DNA of 64,000 bases from Snodgrassella alvi (GTDB lineage: Bacteria > Pseudomonadota > Gammaproteobacteria > Burkholderiales > Neisseriaceae). The stretch is taken from the NCBI RefSeq assembly GCF_040741455.2, contig NZ_CP160328.2:186001-250000 (forward strand), written 5' to 3'. The notes below the pieces were generated by a model. The model saw nothing but the letters and a program-made list of their open reading frames with translations, did not search any database and had not been told where the DNA came from. Shown here piece after piece: positions 9,509 through 18,751 of this stretch. Every line of letters begins with the position of its first letter. The first letter of the stretch is position 1. The position numbers and the translations under genes were made by a program.

Positions 9509-10006
9509 ATGAGCTTCCGTAAAGCATTATGGTGTGTGTTTTTTCTGGCTGTACTGTGTGCTGCTGCTTCGTTTGTCGGCCAATATGTTTTGGGTATGAA
9601 TCCTTGTGTATTGTGTATTGTGCAACGAGTGGCGGTGATCCTTACTGCATTGCTGGCTCTGTTATGTGCTTGTTGCCCTAATCTCAACTGTATTGAAAAA
9701 GTGATTAATGCAATTGTGGTTAGTCTGGCTCCGATTGGCGGTCTCTGTGTGGCGATTTACCAGATTTATATTCAGCACTTACCTTTAATTGACCAGCCGT
9801 CTTGCGGAGCTCCATGGACATTTCGGTTGCGTGATGCGCCGCTATTTCACTGGTATGAACCGATTATCCGTGGTACCGGTAATTGTGGTGAGGTGCAGCA
9901 TATATTGTGGATACCGTTACCAGTATGGAGTGTTTTATTTTTTGTTGCAGTATTGCTGTGGGTATGGGGATGGTTATGGCAGTGTCGTACTCGCTCCAGA
10001 AAATGA
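9509..10006 (+). CDS. dsbB: Disulfide bond formation protein B
   Basis: This inner-membrane oxidase re-oxidises periplasmic DsbA and passes electrons to quinone. It has 165 residues and four membrane segments. The CVLC redox pair is at 33-36 followed by Arg40, and the second periplasmic pair is Cys99 and Cys126. I chose the ATG at 9509 because AAAGGA precedes it by a normal distance; an in-frame TTG at 9494 would add five residues. Extra cysteines in the CACCPNLNC stretch (53-61) are unusual. It lies 62 bases after pmbA and 35-50 bases before the DUF1615 lipoprotein. Confidence 0.94.
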   Translation: MSFRKALWCVFFLAVLCAAASFVGQYVLGMNPCVLCIVQRVAVILTALLALLCACCPNLNCIEKVINAIVVSLAPIGGLCVAIYQIYIQHLPLIDQPSCGAPWTFRLRDAPLFHWYEPIIRGTGNCGEVQHILWIPLPVWSVLFFVAVLLWVWGWLWQCRTRSRK

Positions 10007-10056
10007 TAATGCTCTGTGTATTCTGTAATTGATTTGCCTGAATGAATGTATATGGT

Positions 10057-11298
10057 ATGAAAGCTAGATTTTTACTAAAAACGGCAGCTAGGTTGACACT
10101 GACTGGATTATTGTTGTGTGGTTTATCTGCGTGTAAGGAGCATGGTAGCTGGAGTGGAGCGGATGATGATTCTCCGGATGATAACGGTAGAATATTGACT
10201 CAGCCTGCGCAAATAAGTCGGCTGATACCTGCACGTGTTGCTGAGCGGGATGCATGGGCAGCTGATATCAGCCAGATTATGGATGAGCTGAAAATCAGTA
10301 AAACCAAGGAAAATGTATGTAGTGTGGTAGCGGTAGTAGACCAAGAGTCGAATTTTGTTGCTAATCCTACTGTACCTGACTTAGGAAATAAGGCGATTAA
10401 AGCTTTTCAGACTGAAGTACCGCAGAAATTTGTGAAACAGTTTGGTCCGGCTCTTGGCCCGGCTGTTTCGCGCTACTTTACATATGTATTGATTAATGAA
10501 CCCAGTAAAGACAACAGTTTTCTAATACAAATGCGTTCGGTAAAAACCGAGCAGCAGCTAGACTGGATATACCGGCAGATTTTTGCTTATGTTTCCAAAC
10601 AATTTTATGCTGATTCGATAGCTAATGCAGCAGCTAAATTCATGGGCAAGGATTTGGGGGAGGAAAATAATCCCATTACGACCATTGGCTCAATGCAGGT
10701 ATCTGTAAAATATGCGCGTGATCATCAGCGTGACCACGCTTCTGTTAATGAGTTGAGGGATTATATGTATACCCGAGAGGGCGGCTTGTATTATGGTATT
10801 CATCGACTGATGAAATATCCTGCTGCCTATGATAATGCACAGTATCGGTTTGCTGATTATAATTCCGGTATGTATTCGAGCCGTAACGCTGCTTTTCAAC
10901 AGGATATTAATAAATTATTGAATCTTGATATGGCTTTGGATGGGGATTTATTGGTTTATGATAAGGATGATAACCCTCAATCTATGCCAAGTCAGACTGA
11001 AACTGCTTTGAATCAGTTATTTGCTGACCATGGTATTTCAATGAAACCGGAAGATATTCGTTCGGATTTGTTGCATGAAAAACAGGCAGAGTTTGAAAAT
11101 ACGTCCACGTATCAGAATGTGATAGCAATCTATAAACGTCAGTTTAATAAAAATCCTCCGTATGCAATTATGCCGCAAGTTGTGATTAGCGGGCCTAAAT
11201 TAAGCAAGGATTACAATACTAACTGGTATGCGAATAATGTTAACCGACGCTATGAGGCATGTATGCGACGCGGTGGCGGACGTCATCCAAAGAAATGA
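10057..11298 (+). CDS. DUF1615-family lipoprotein
   Basis: This is a 413-residue predicted outer-membrane or periplasmic lipoprotein. A basic N-terminus is followed by a hydrophobic core and a lipobox LSAC with Cys26. The mature part resembles DUF1615 proteins, seen in the VVDQESNFVANP and YTREGGLYYGIHRLMKYPA segments. The QESNF and GSMQVSVKYA pattern recalls lytic-transglycosylase-like folds, but I cannot assign catalysis. An upstream ATG at 10042 would add five residues before the signal peptide. Probably cotranscribed with dsbB; ends at a strong terminator. The function is unknown. Confidence 0.85.
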   Translation: MKARFLLKTAARLTLTGLLLCGLSACKEHGSWSGADDDSPDDNGRILTQPAQISRLIPARVAERDAWAADISQIMDELKISKTKENVCSVVAVVDQESNFVANPTVPDLGNKAIKAFQTEVPQKFVKQFGPALGPAVSRYFTYVLINEPSKDNSFLIQMRSVKTEQQLDWIYRQIFAYVSKQFYADSIANAAAKFMGKDLGEENNPITTIGSMQVSVKYARDHQRDHASVNELRDYMYTREGGLYYGIHRLMKYPAAYDNAQYRFADYNSGMYSSRNAAFQQDINKLLNLDMALDGDLLVYDKDDNPQSMPSQTETALNQLFADHGISMKPEDIRSDLLHEKQAEFENTSTYQNVIAIYKRQFNKNPPYAIMPQVVISGPKLSKDYNTNWYANNVNRRYEACMRRGGGRHPKK

Positions 11299-11313
11299 AT
11301 CAGGCTTAAATTG

Positions 11314-11347
11314 ATGGCTAGTGTGTTTATGCACTAGCCATTTTTTA
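11314..11347 (+). terminator. Intrinsic terminator after the DUF1615 lipoprotein gene
   Basis: A 10-bp perfect stem (11314-11323 with 11332-11341) is followed by a TTTTTT run. It is positioned 15 bases after the stop, in the gap before convergent uup. Confidence 0.93.
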
Positions 11348-11353
11348 TATAGT

Positions 11354-13261
11354 TTAATTTTGGGGTTTCTGTTTTGCTTCCAGTGTTTCCCAACGTTCAA
11401 GGTTTTCTAGCAATAATTCTTCAATTTCTGCAACACGTGCCTGCCATTGTGCAGCCTGTTTGTAATCGATTTTGAAGATTTCAGGATCAGAAAGTTTTTT
11501 ATTTAATTCTGTTTGTTCTTCTTCCAGAGCAGCTATTGTATCGGGTAAGCTGTCCAGTTCACGTTGTTCATTGAAAGAAAGTTTTTCACTACGCCGGTTT
11601 TTAGGGCGTGTTTTATCAGCGGTGTTGTTATTGGCCTTGTTTGTAATATTTAAAGGTGCTTGCAGGCTCTGCTCACGTTTTTGGGCATTAATATAATCCT
11701 GATAGCCGCCAATATACTCTTTTAGCTGGCCGTTTCCGCTAAATACAATGGACTGAGTGACAACATTATCCAGAAAAGTACGGTCGTGACTGACCAAAAA
11801 CACCGTACCTGTATAATCACGTAATAATTCTTCCAGCAATTCCTGTGTATCGATATCCAAATCGTTAGTAGGTTCATCAAGTACCAGTATGTTGGCAGCG
11901 CGGGTAAACAGCTTAGCCAGTAGCAAGCGGTTCCGTTCTCCGCCAGACAATGATTTTACCTCGCTACGCACTCGCGCAGGTGAGAACAGAAATTCTTCCA
12001 GATAGCCGATAACATGTTTGCGCTGACCACCAATTTCTACGTAATCGTTACCTTGGCCGATGGTGTCGAAAACGGTATCGTTTTCATTCAATGCACTGCG
12101 GAATTGGTCAAAGTAGGCTACTTCCTGACGTGAACCCAAACGGATTTTACCGGATGTGGGTTGTAGCTCTCCTAAAATCAGCTTCAGAAATGTGGTTTTA
12201 CCCACCCCATTTGGCCCGATCAGGCCGATTTTATCGCCACGCTGAATAACAGCGGAGAAGTCGCGCATGATGATGTGATTACCATAGGAAAATCCTGCAT
12301 GCTCAAGTTCGGCGATGATTTTGCCGCTGGCTTCGCCTCGGTTAAGGTTGAAACTGACTTGACCCTGAACTTCTCGCCGTGCGGCACGTTCTCGCCGTAG
12401 TTGTTCCAGTCGCTTTACCCGCCCTTGATTGCGGGTGCGACGAGCTTCTATCCCTTTTCGTATCCACGCTTCTTCCTGTGCATGGAATTTATCGAATAGG
12501 CGATTGTGTTCGACCTCAACAGCCAGCTCTTGTGCTTTTTTTTCACTGTAAGCACTGAAGCTGCCCGGATAGCTGCGCAGATGTCCACGGTCAAGCTCTA
12601 CGATACGAGTAGCCACTTTATCTAGAAACCGTCTGTCGTGAGTGACGACAATCAGACTGCCGGCAAAATTACTCAGCAGATTTTCCATCCATTCAATTGC
12701 TTCGATGTCCAGATGGTTGGTGGGTTCATCTAGTAAGAGAATATCCGGTTTTTGCACCCATGCTTGTGCGAGTGCAACTCTTTTTTTCTGACCGCCACTG
12801 AGATTAGCGATAATTTCATTTTCAGGTAGGTTAAGTTCGCTCAAAGTTTGGGCAATCAATGCATCAAATTGCCAGCCATTACGGTTTTCCAGTTCGTTTT
12901 GTAATTCCGTTAAACGATTTAAGCTTTTTTCATCGCTAATATTCTGGCTAAGTTCGTGATATTCATGCAGTAGGTTTTGTAATTCGCCTAATCCTTGAGC
13001 AATGGTATCGAAAATAGTCGCCTGTGGATCGAAAAACGATTCCTGCGGTACATAAACGATTTTCTGGTCGTTTTGAATGGTGAGTATTCCATCATCCAGT
13101 TTTTGTACGCCGGCGAGAATTTTTAATAATGTTGATTTACCGGCACCATTGCGGCCGATGAAACCGATTTTTTCTCCCGCATCCATTTGCAGAGAAGCAT
13201 GATCTAATAATGGGTGATGGCCAACTGCAAAGCAGGCATTATCCAGAGACAAAATACTCAT
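11354..13261 (-). CDS. uup: ABC-F ATPase Uup
   Basis: A soluble ABC-F protein of 635 residues with two nucleotide-binding domains and no membrane part. The first Walker A is GRNGAGKST (36-44) with signature LSGGQ and DEPTNHLD. The second has GPNGVGKTT, LSGGERNRL and DEPTNDLD. A charged linker (about 240-300) and a C-terminal coiled-coil domain (about 555-635) are characteristic of Uup. Uup acts in ribosome-linked processes and lowers precise transposon excision in E. coli, and its coiled coil binds branched DNA. It begins 91 bases after the pilin stop on the same strand. Confidence 0.94.
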   Translation of the reverse strand: MSILSLDNACFAVGHHPLLDHASLQMDAGEKIGFIGRNGAGKSTLLKILAGVQKLDDGILTIQNDQKIVYVPQESFFDPQATIFDTIAQGLGELQNLLHEYHELSQNISDEKSLNRLTELQNELENRNGWQFDALIAQTLSELNLPENEIIANLSGGQKKRVALAQAWVQKPDILLLDEPTNHLDIEAIEWMENLLSNFAGSLIVVTHDRRFLDKVATRIVELDRGHLRSYPGSFSAYSEKKAQELAVEVEHNRLFDKFHAQEEAWIRKGIEARRTRNQGRVKRLEQLRRERAARREVQGQVSFNLNRGEASGKIIAELEHAGFSYGNHIIMRDFSAVIQRGDKIGLIGPNGVGKTTFLKLILGELQPTSGKIRLGSRQEVAYFDQFRSALNENDTVFDTIGQGNDYVEIGGQRKHVIGYLEEFLFSPARVRSEVKSLSGGERNRLLLAKLFTRAANILVLDEPTNDLDIDTQELLEELLRDYTGTVFLVSHDRTFLDNVVTQSIVFSGNGQLKEYIGGYQDYINAQKREQSLQAPLNITNKANNNTADKTRPKNRRSEKLSFNEQRELDSLPDTIAALEEEQTELNKKLSDPEIFKIDYKQAAQWQARVAEIEELLLENLERWETLEAKQKPQN

Positions 13262-13352
13262 ATTTCAACCAGACTACGTTAGGATATTTGTGATAGAAAG
13301 ACTGGGTATTGTAACAGTTTCATCATTGAATTGTTGCTGTTGTCCTGTATGG

Positions 13353-13859
13353 CTACTGGTTAAAAATCTGGCAACTTTGGTCGGGCTGGCGGCTAGCGTG
13401 AAAAAAGTCCTCTTCTTCATCGCAACGGCTGCTGCTGGTTTGACACATAATAATTCGGCCATCCTGATTAAGTTTAAGTATACGTGGTTCTTCATTAGTA
13501 TCCAGAGCAACGGCTTTAAGGGTGAAGTGCTCTTCTCGGGTAAAGCGAGGATTGCCTTGAAAGCGGAAGCAAAAATATTGATTTTGTGTAATAGGTAGGG
13601 TTGGCCAGCTGTTTCCATTTTTTCGGTAGCTGATATGATGCAGATAGTGTTTGGCTAGATACTGTCCGTTGATAAGTAAATCTGCCTGAGCCTGATGAAG
13701 TCGGGCTTGTAGAATGTGTTTACGGTAGGAAGGATAGGCTATGGCGGCTAATATTATAATAATGGAAAGCGTGATTAATAAATTCAATAAACTAAATCCC
13801 GATGAGTATCGTGTGGCTGAATATAGTTGATGTCTGAATGGGAATCGGCGAGGTACCAT
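13353..13859 (-). CDS. Type IV pilin-like (minor pilin) protein with atypical position 5
   Basis: A 168-residue prepilin. After a 21-residue basic leader ending in Gly comes the cleavage-site sequence GFSLLNLLITLS and a hydrophobic helix ending in AIAYPSYRKH, the class III motif of type IV pilins. The fifth mature residue, normally Glu, is Asn. The globular part contains Cys near YFCFRF, IIMC, SSRC and a final QSC, consistent with a disulfide-bounded D-region as in PilV, PilX or ComP. It is an orphan: no pil genes are adjacent, and it lies between hom and uup. Role in pilus assembly or DNA uptake is inferred. Confidence 0.82.
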   Translation of the reverse strand: MVPRRFPFRHQLYSATRYSSGFSLLNLLITLSIIIILAAIAYPSYRKHILQARLHQAQADLLINGQYLAKHYLHHISYRKNGNSWPTLPITQNQYFCFRFQGNPRFTREEHFTLKAVALDTNEEPRILKLNQDGRIIMCQTSSSRCDEEEDFFHASRQPDQSCQIFNQ

Positions 13860-14122
13860 GATTTAATAAATAATTATATACTATCGGCATTATATTATAA
13901 CAACATATATATACGGAATATATTTTATTCGAATAAATCATTCTGCTTTGGGATTGAATGTGGTTAATAAAATAATAATCAAAATATAAACAAAAAGTTA
14001 TTTTTATTTTATTTGTTTGAATTTTTGTTTAATATTTGGCTGATTTCACAGAAATGAATCTACTTACTTAAATAGTGGATTAATAGAATTGAATATTTTT
14101 AGTTGCTTTTTTGTTTTGTACT
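13860..14122. other. AT-rich spacer between hom and the pilin gene
   Basis: No gene is visible in this very AT-rich spacer, which must contain the pilin promoter reading leftward. I could not pick a convincing -35/-10 pair. Confidence 0.3.
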
Positions 14123-14153
14123 AAAAAAATGAAACGGGCTATATTGCCCGTTT
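14123..14153 (-). terminator. Intrinsic terminator of hom
   Basis: An 8-bp stem AAACGGGC/GCCCGTTT (14132-14139 with 14146-14153) is followed leftward by a seven-base T run (A run at 14123-14129). It lies 30 bases after the hom stop. Confidence 0.88.
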
Positions 14154-14182
14154 TGTAATATGTTAAATACTTTTTCGTGTTA

Positions 14183-15496
14183 TCAGCGAGGATGTAAACT
14201 TTCCATGCGAATCATCGTTACAGGCGACAATACGCGTGGTAAAGCTTGAATCTGTGACATCGCTTGTTTGATAAAGCGTTCTTTAGTTGAATGGGTCAGG
14301 ATCACAATTTCCGCAGTCTCTTTATTGATAATGCCTTTTTGAATGAGTGCTTCGATAGATATATTTTCTGCTGCCAGAATATTGGCTATTTCACCCAGAA
14401 CACCTGGTTCATCGCAGGCAGATACGCGTAAATAATAACTACTTGTGATTTCATCCATGGGCAGAATGGAAATATTTTGTAGTGAACTAGACTGAAATGC
14501 CAGATAAGGTACGCGATAGCTGGCTTCAGCATTCTGTAATCGGGTGACATCCATGATATCTGCCATGACGGCGCTAGCTGTAGGACCGGCACCGGCACCG
14601 GCACCATAATACAATGTCTGCCCGATCATATCAGCCTGAACTGATACGGCATTCATTACGCCTTCCACTTTTGCTAGTAGGCGGCTTTCAGGTATCAAAG
14701 TAGGGTGTACCCTAAGCTCAATACCTTCTGGAGTTTTGCGTGTAATACCAAGGAGTTTTATGCGATAGCCTAGTTCTTCAGCATAGCAAATATCCAGACT
14801 TTGCAGCTGGCTGATGCCCTCCAGATAACACTGACTGAAATTAATTGGGGTACCAAAGGCCAATGCTGAGATGATGCTAAGTTTATGGCCTGCATCATGT
14901 CCTTCAATATCGAAAGTCGGGTCTGCCTCGGCATAGCCTAAAGCTTGAGCCTGTGTCAGTGCTTCAGGGAAGGTGCTTCCGTTAGCACGCATTTCGCTGA
15001 GAATAAAATTGCTGGTGCCATTGATGATGCCGGCAATAGATTCGATATGGTTGGCTGCTAGCCCTTCACGCAATGCTTTGATAATCGGGATACCACCAGC
15101 CACTGCTGCTTCATACATCACCATTACGTTGTGCTCAGAGGCCAACCGGAAAATTTCGTTGCCGTATTCAGCCAGAAGCTTTTTATTTGCTGTAACGATA
15201 TGTTTGCCATTTTTGATCGCCTGAATCACTGCATCTTTGGCAATGGTTGAACCTCCAATCAGCTCTACTACCACATCTACATCAGGAGCTGTAACTACAT
15301 CAAATACATTGTCTGTAATGTTGGTATCGGGGCCGCATATTGTTCGCGTTCGCTCAAGATTTCGGCTGGCTGCATGTGTAATAATCAGCTCCCGCCCCAG
15401 TCTGCGGGTGATTTCATGTGCATTATTCTGTAATAGTTTGACGGTACCACCACCAACTGTACCTACGCCCAGCAAACCAATGCGAAGTGGCTGCAT
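14183..15496 (-). CDS. hom: Homoserine dehydrogenase
   Basis: This enzyme reduces aspartate semialdehyde to homoserine for threonine and methionine synthesis. It is a monofunctional 437-residue form: a Rossmann NAD(P) motif GLLGVGTVGGGTV (8-20), the catalytic domain with NKKLLAEYG, AAVAGGIPII and INGTSNFIL, and a C-terminal ACT domain (about 355-430) that usually mediates threonine feedback inhibition. A single-gene transcript is likely, with its own terminator downstream and a divergent neighbour upstream. ACTCCTTAAAT after the coordinate of the start reads as AAGGAGT on the coding strand, a good ribosome site. Confidence 0.96.
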   Translation of the reverse strand: MQPLRIGLLGVGTVGGGTVKLLQNNAHEITRRLGRELIITHAASRNLERTRTICGPDTNITDNVFDVVTAPDVDVVVELIGGSTIAKDAVIQAIKNGKHIVTANKKLLAEYGNEIFRLASEHNVMVMYEAAVAGGIPIIKALREGLAANHIESIAGIINGTSNFILSEMRANGSTFPEALTQAQALGYAEADPTFDIEGHDAGHKLSIISALAFGTPINFSQCYLEGISQLQSLDICYAEELGYRIKLLGITRKTPEGIELRVHPTLIPESRLLAKVEGVMNAVSVQADMIGQTLYYGAGAGAGPTASAVMADIMDVTRLQNAEASYRVPYLAFQSSSLQNISILPMDEITSSYYLRVSACDEPGVLGEIANILAAENISIEALIQKGIINKETAEIVILTHSTKERFIKQAMSQIQALPRVLSPVTMIRMESLHPR

Positions 15497-15643
15497 TTTT
15501 ACTCCTTAAATTAGACGAATATGATTGTATGATTGACTGATGCTTGCAATTTTACGTAAATAATCTACTATGCTAGCGGAAAACCGCTTTTTTGACTACT
15601 ACTGCACTATCTGAAGATGTGTCTTAGGCGTAAGGAATATTTA

Positions 15644-16021
15644 ATGCAGATTGATGAAATCCGTGACAAACAGGGTTTGTGGATTGAAGAAATTGATACG
15701 GGACTAATTACTATTAATGGAAAGCAATATTCAGAGCCTGTTTGTATTACAGATATTGAAGTATTGCCATTAGCTAAAAATAATGCGGCAGAATTAAGTA
15801 TTGAAGATTTTGCTCTTGCCTTGCAGAAATATCCAGAAGTTATTCTGATTGGTACGGGTAGTCAGCATGTATTTATTCATCCGCGGCTGACCGCTCAGCT
15901 GGCAGCCAAAGGAATTGGTGTAGAAAGCATGACTACTGCGGCTGCCTGTCGTACATATATGGTATTGCGTAGTGAAGGCCGTAGTGTTTGGGCTTGGTTG
16001 TGGCCGTTAATGGAAAATTAG
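15644..16021 (+). CDS. Mth938-like domain protein (DUF498)
   Basis: A small cytosolic protein of 125 residues with the Mth938/NDUFAF3-like fold. The segments LAKNNAAELSIEDF, VILIGTGSQHVF and IGVESMTTAAACRTYMVLRSEGR are typical of the family. Human NDUFAF3 helps assemble respiratory complex I; the bacterial role is not established. I use the ATG at 15644 because AAGGA lies 8 bases upstream; an in-frame ATG at 15617 would add nine residues without a ribosome site. A single gene, divergent from hom and convergent with qmcA. Confidence 0.87.
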   Translation: MQIDEIRDKQGLWIEEIDTGLITINGKQYSEPVCITDIEVLPLAKNNAAELSIEDFALALQKYPEVILIGTGSQHVFIHPRLTAQLAAKGIGVESMTTAAACRTYMVLRSEGRSVWAWLWPLMEN

Positions 16022-16140
16022 AGTTTTTTTGGGAATCAGAGTTCTGTATGGATGGATTAGTCGCCAAGTGTGTAGATACGTTTATTATATTGGCTAGATA
16101 GTGTTTGTTTAATTAAATGCTTGGCATTATCTTTTGAGTA

Positions 16141-16178
16141 TAAAAATCAGGCTGCCAGCAAAAATGAATGGCAGCCTG
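16141..16178 (-). terminator. Intrinsic terminator of the qmcA operon
   Basis: A perfect 10-bp stem CAGGCTGCCA/TGGCAGCCTG (16148-16157 with 16169-16178) is followed leftward by ATTTTTAT. It lies 22 bases past the qmcA stop and could also act on the rightward transcript. Confidence 0.85.
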
Positions 16179-16199
16179 TATCTTATTTATATCAGCTAT

Positions 16200-17153
16200 T
16201 TATTTTACGATTGTTGTATTCTGGCCTTTGATTATGCTCATACCGGCACTAACGAGGCTGCCAATATCGGCTACATTGGCCGGCATAATCAGTGTATTGT
16301 TGGTTTTCGCCAGTTTGGCAAAGGCATCTACATATTGTTCCGCAACTTTAAGATTGACAGCTTCGGTACCGCCAGGTTCTTTTACTGCGGCAGCAACCTG
16401 ACGAATGGCCTCAGCAGTAGCCTGAGCCACCAAACGCAGGGCTTCAGCTTCACCTTCTGCACGATTAATTTGAGCGACTTTGGCGCCCTGAGACTCATTG
16501 ATTGAAGCTTGTGCTTCACCTTGAGATTTCTGAATTTCGGCTTCACGCTGACCAGCTGCCAGATTAATCTGCTCTTGCTTGATACCTTCAGATTGGGCAA
16601 TACGGGCACGCTTTTCTCGTTCAGCGGTAATTTGTGCCTGCATTGAACGTAAAATTTCCTGTGGTGGTACTAAATCTTTGATTTCATAACGTAATACTTT
16701 TACACCCCATGATACGGCAGCTTCATCCAGAGAGGCTACCACTGTACGATTGATGTCGTCACGTTCTTCAAATGTTTTGTCCAGCTCCATACGGCCGATA
16801 ACTGAGCGCAATGTGGTTTGTGCCAGCTGGGTAATGGCTACGACAAAGTTGCTGGAACCATAGGAGGCAAGTTTAGGGTCTGTTACCTGAAAATAGATGA
16901 TGCCGTCTACTGTAAGCTGGGTATTATCCCGAGTGATGCATACTTGGCTGGGTACGTCCAGTGGAATTTCTTTCAGTGTATGTTTATAAGCTACTCGGTC
17001 AATTATCGGAATAATAAAATTGAGACCTGCTTCAAGCGTGGCATGATAGCGTCCCAGACGTTCGACAATGTAAACCTCTTGTTGTGGCACAACTTTAAAT
17101 GCCATGCAAATAAAAACGACTATGGCAGCAAGAAAGATAAAGGTCAGAATCAT
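16200..17153 (-). CDS. qmcA: SPFH/stomatin-like membrane protein (QmcA paraslipin)
   Basis: This 317-residue SPFH (band 7) protein has one N-terminal membrane helix (about 2-20), the SPFH domain (about 21-190, with VPQQEVYIVERLGRYH) and a long Ala/Glu/Gln-rich coiled coil (about 185-265) that drives ring oligomers. Members organise membrane microdomains and can modulate FtsH. The gene follows nfeD with a 2-base gap; NfeD-SPFH pairs are a conserved partnership in which NfeD anchors or regulates the SPFH ring. The operon ends at the terminator at 16141-16178. Confidence 0.92.
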   Translation of the reverse strand: MILTFIFLAAIVVFICMAFKVVPQQEVYIVERLGRYHATLEAGLNFIIPIIDRVAYKHTLKEIPLDVPSQVCITRDNTQLTVDGIIYFQVTDPKLASYGSSNFVVAITQLAQTTLRSVIGRMELDKTFEERDDINRTVVASLDEAAVSWGVKVLRYEIKDLVPPQEILRSMQAQITAEREKRARIAQSEGIKQEQINLAAGQREAEIQKSQGEAQASINESQGAKVAQINRAEGEAEALRLVAQATAEAIRQVAAAVKEPGGTEAVNLKVAEQYVDAFAKLAKTNNTLIMPANVADIGSLVSAGMSIIKGQNTTIVK

Positions 17154-17155
17154 GA

Positions 17156-17590
17156 TTATTCCTGATGGTTGGTAGATGCAGATAGAGTGAGATTTAAAAT
17201 ATTTCCGTTATGACTGATGATATGAGCAGTGTCACCGGCTTTGGCATGGGTAGGCTGAGTAAAACGTGCCTGCCAAATGGTGCCGCGGTATTGTACTTGC
17301 CACAAGTCACCGGTAAGTGGTTTGGACAGGATAACAATCTGACCATAGTCAGGACTGTCACTTGCTTTAGCTTTGTTTTCACGCGGATGCTTCTTTTGCC
17401 ATACACGTACAATAATGATACCGATAAGTGAAAAAAACGTGGCTAAAATTGCGTTGGTATTGTTACTGGTGTGTAGCAGCCATTCAGCTAAACCAGCGCT
17501 TAAGAATGAAGCACTGATGACAAGTAAATAAAATGTGCCACTAAACATTTCAAGTACAAAGAGTACTAGGGCAAGAATGCACCATATCAT
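17156..17590 (-). CDS. NfeD-family membrane protein
   Basis: A short NfeD homologue of 144 residues: two or three N-terminal membrane segments (about 2-70), a basic linker (KKHPRENKAK), then an OB-fold domain (about 80-140) with GQIVILSKPLTGDLWQV. Long NfeDs carry a ClpP-class protease, which this one lacks. It is translated just ahead of qmcA and probably forms a membrane complex with it. It begins 43 bases after rlmB on the same strand, and AAGGAGAT precedes the start on the coding strand. Confidence 0.88.
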   Translation of the reverse strand: MIWCILALVLFVLEMFSGTFYLLVISASFLSAGLAEWLLHTSNNTNAILATFFSLIGIIIVRVWQKKHPRENKAKASDSPDYGQIVILSKPLTGDLWQVQYRGTIWQARFTQPTHAKAGDTAHIISHNGNILNLTLSASTNHQE

Positions 17591-17633
17591 TAAAATCTCC
17601 TTTTTTTGTATTGGTTTTTTAGGGAATTGTTAA

Positions 17634-18383
17634 TTATTCATGAGCTGCATATACCCGTTGCCGGCGCGTTTCACTTAAAACGATTCCGGTACTGACAGAG
17701 ACATTGAGGCTTTCAACCGTACCAAACATGGGGATAGAGACGAGTGTATCACACAGGTCACGCGTTAAGCGGCGCATGCCACTGCCTTCTGCGCCCATCA
17801 CCCAGGCTACTGCTTGTGGTGCATTAAAATGATATAAATCATCACTGCCATCCATGGCTGTTCCAACGATCCAGATGCCACGCTGTTTTAATTCACGGAT
17901 GGTACGCGCTAAGTTGGTTACGGTAATGTAAGGTACAGTTTCTGCTCCTCCGCAAGCTACTTTGCTAACGGTGGCATTGAGGCCGGCACTTTTGTCTTTG
18001 GGAGCGATGACAGCGTGCACGCCCATTACATCGGCTACGCGCAAGCAGGCACCTAGATTATGCGGATCGGTAATGCCATCCAGAATCAGCAATAAAGGTG
18101 GTTCATTCAGATTATCTAGTACGTCTTCTATGTCTATATGTTGTTTGGAGGCATCGATAAAGCCAACTACACCTTGATGGCGCGCGTGTTTGCTTAAGGT
18201 ATCAAGGCGAGCCTGATCAACGCTGATAATGCGTACATTTTCTGCTTCAGCTTTATTTATGACGTCACGCATACGGGCATCATGTTTTCCTTCGAGTACA
18301 TAAAGTTCGATAATGCTACTAGGGTTCTGCCATAGACGTGCATTAACTGCGTGAAACCCGATGATGAGACGCTGATTAGACAT
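17634..18383 (-). CDS. rlmB: 23S rRNA (guanosine-2'-O-)-methyltransferase RlmB
   Basis: A SpoU-class (SPOUT knot) enzyme that 2'-O-methylates G2251 of 23S rRNA using SAM. From the ATG at 18383 it has 249 residues. The N-terminal substrate-binding domain carries GFHAVNARL. The three SPOUT motifs follow: [24 protein letters not shown] and [18 protein letters not shown]. An in-frame TTG at 18413 would add ten residues, which I reject because the family starts near the [12 protein letters not shown] stretch. TATAAT lies about 30 bases upstream on the coding strand. Likely first gene of rlmB-nfeD-qmcA. Confidence 0.95.
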   Translation of the reverse strand: MSNQRLIIGFHAVNARLWQNPSSIIELYVLEGKHDARMRDVINKAEAENVRIISVDQARLDTLSKHARHQGVVGFIDASKQHIDIEDVLDNLNEPPLLLILDGITDPHNLGACLRVADVMGVHAVIAPKDKSAGLNATVSKVACGGAETVPYITVTNLARTIRELKQRGIWIVGTAMDGSDDLYHFNAPQAVAWVMGAEGSGMRRLTRDLCDTLVSIPMFGTVESLNVSVSTGIVLSETRRQRVYAAHE

Positions 18384-18751
18384 AGATATTACTTCAATAT
18401 GTAAAGTGGACAATTATAGCGGAAAACGTAGTATCAATCTGATTGTACCTGATAAATATAATATTTAATATGTTAATGTAATTCGATTTTATCTGGCTAT
18501 GTTTGGTTTGCTTTGATAAAAGTGTGCTAGTTTTGGTATGTATAAAAGATGCAATAAATTATATGATTTTGTAAAAATTGTAATTACAAATTATTATTGT
18601 GATTCAATGGGTTGTAATGGCGTTAAAGTGTGTCGTTCTGTTTGCAATAATGAAGCATTAAACTGTCTGTTGTGGCATCTAGATAATCAAAACTAAATGG
18701 CATAGCCAATTTTTGTTTGATGAATAACCTTAATCACCGTAAGGAGTATCT
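18384..18751. other. Divergent intergenic region, rlmB to DUF421 gene
   Basis: AT-rich with no gene. It contains a leftward TATAAT (complement of 18413-18418) for rlmB and the palindrome listed at 18578-18589. Confidence 0.4.
18578..18589. promoter_or_regulatory. 12-bp palindrome, candidate operator
   Basis: TTGTAATTACAA is a perfect 12-base palindrome in the divergent region, 163 bases before the DUF421 start. Its form resembles sites for MarR/TetR-size dimers. No regulator gene is adjacent, so this is only a candidate. Confidence 0.35.

Noticed and set aside
13274-13618. Alternative leftward frame overlapping the pilin gene
   Set aside because: It lies in another frame of the pilin coding sequence and lacks any family features; the pilin frame has a clear prepilin signature.
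16134-16505. Rightward frame antisense to qmcA
   Set aside because: It is opposite a strongly conserved SPFH coding region and starts in a terminator; composition is that of a shadow frame.
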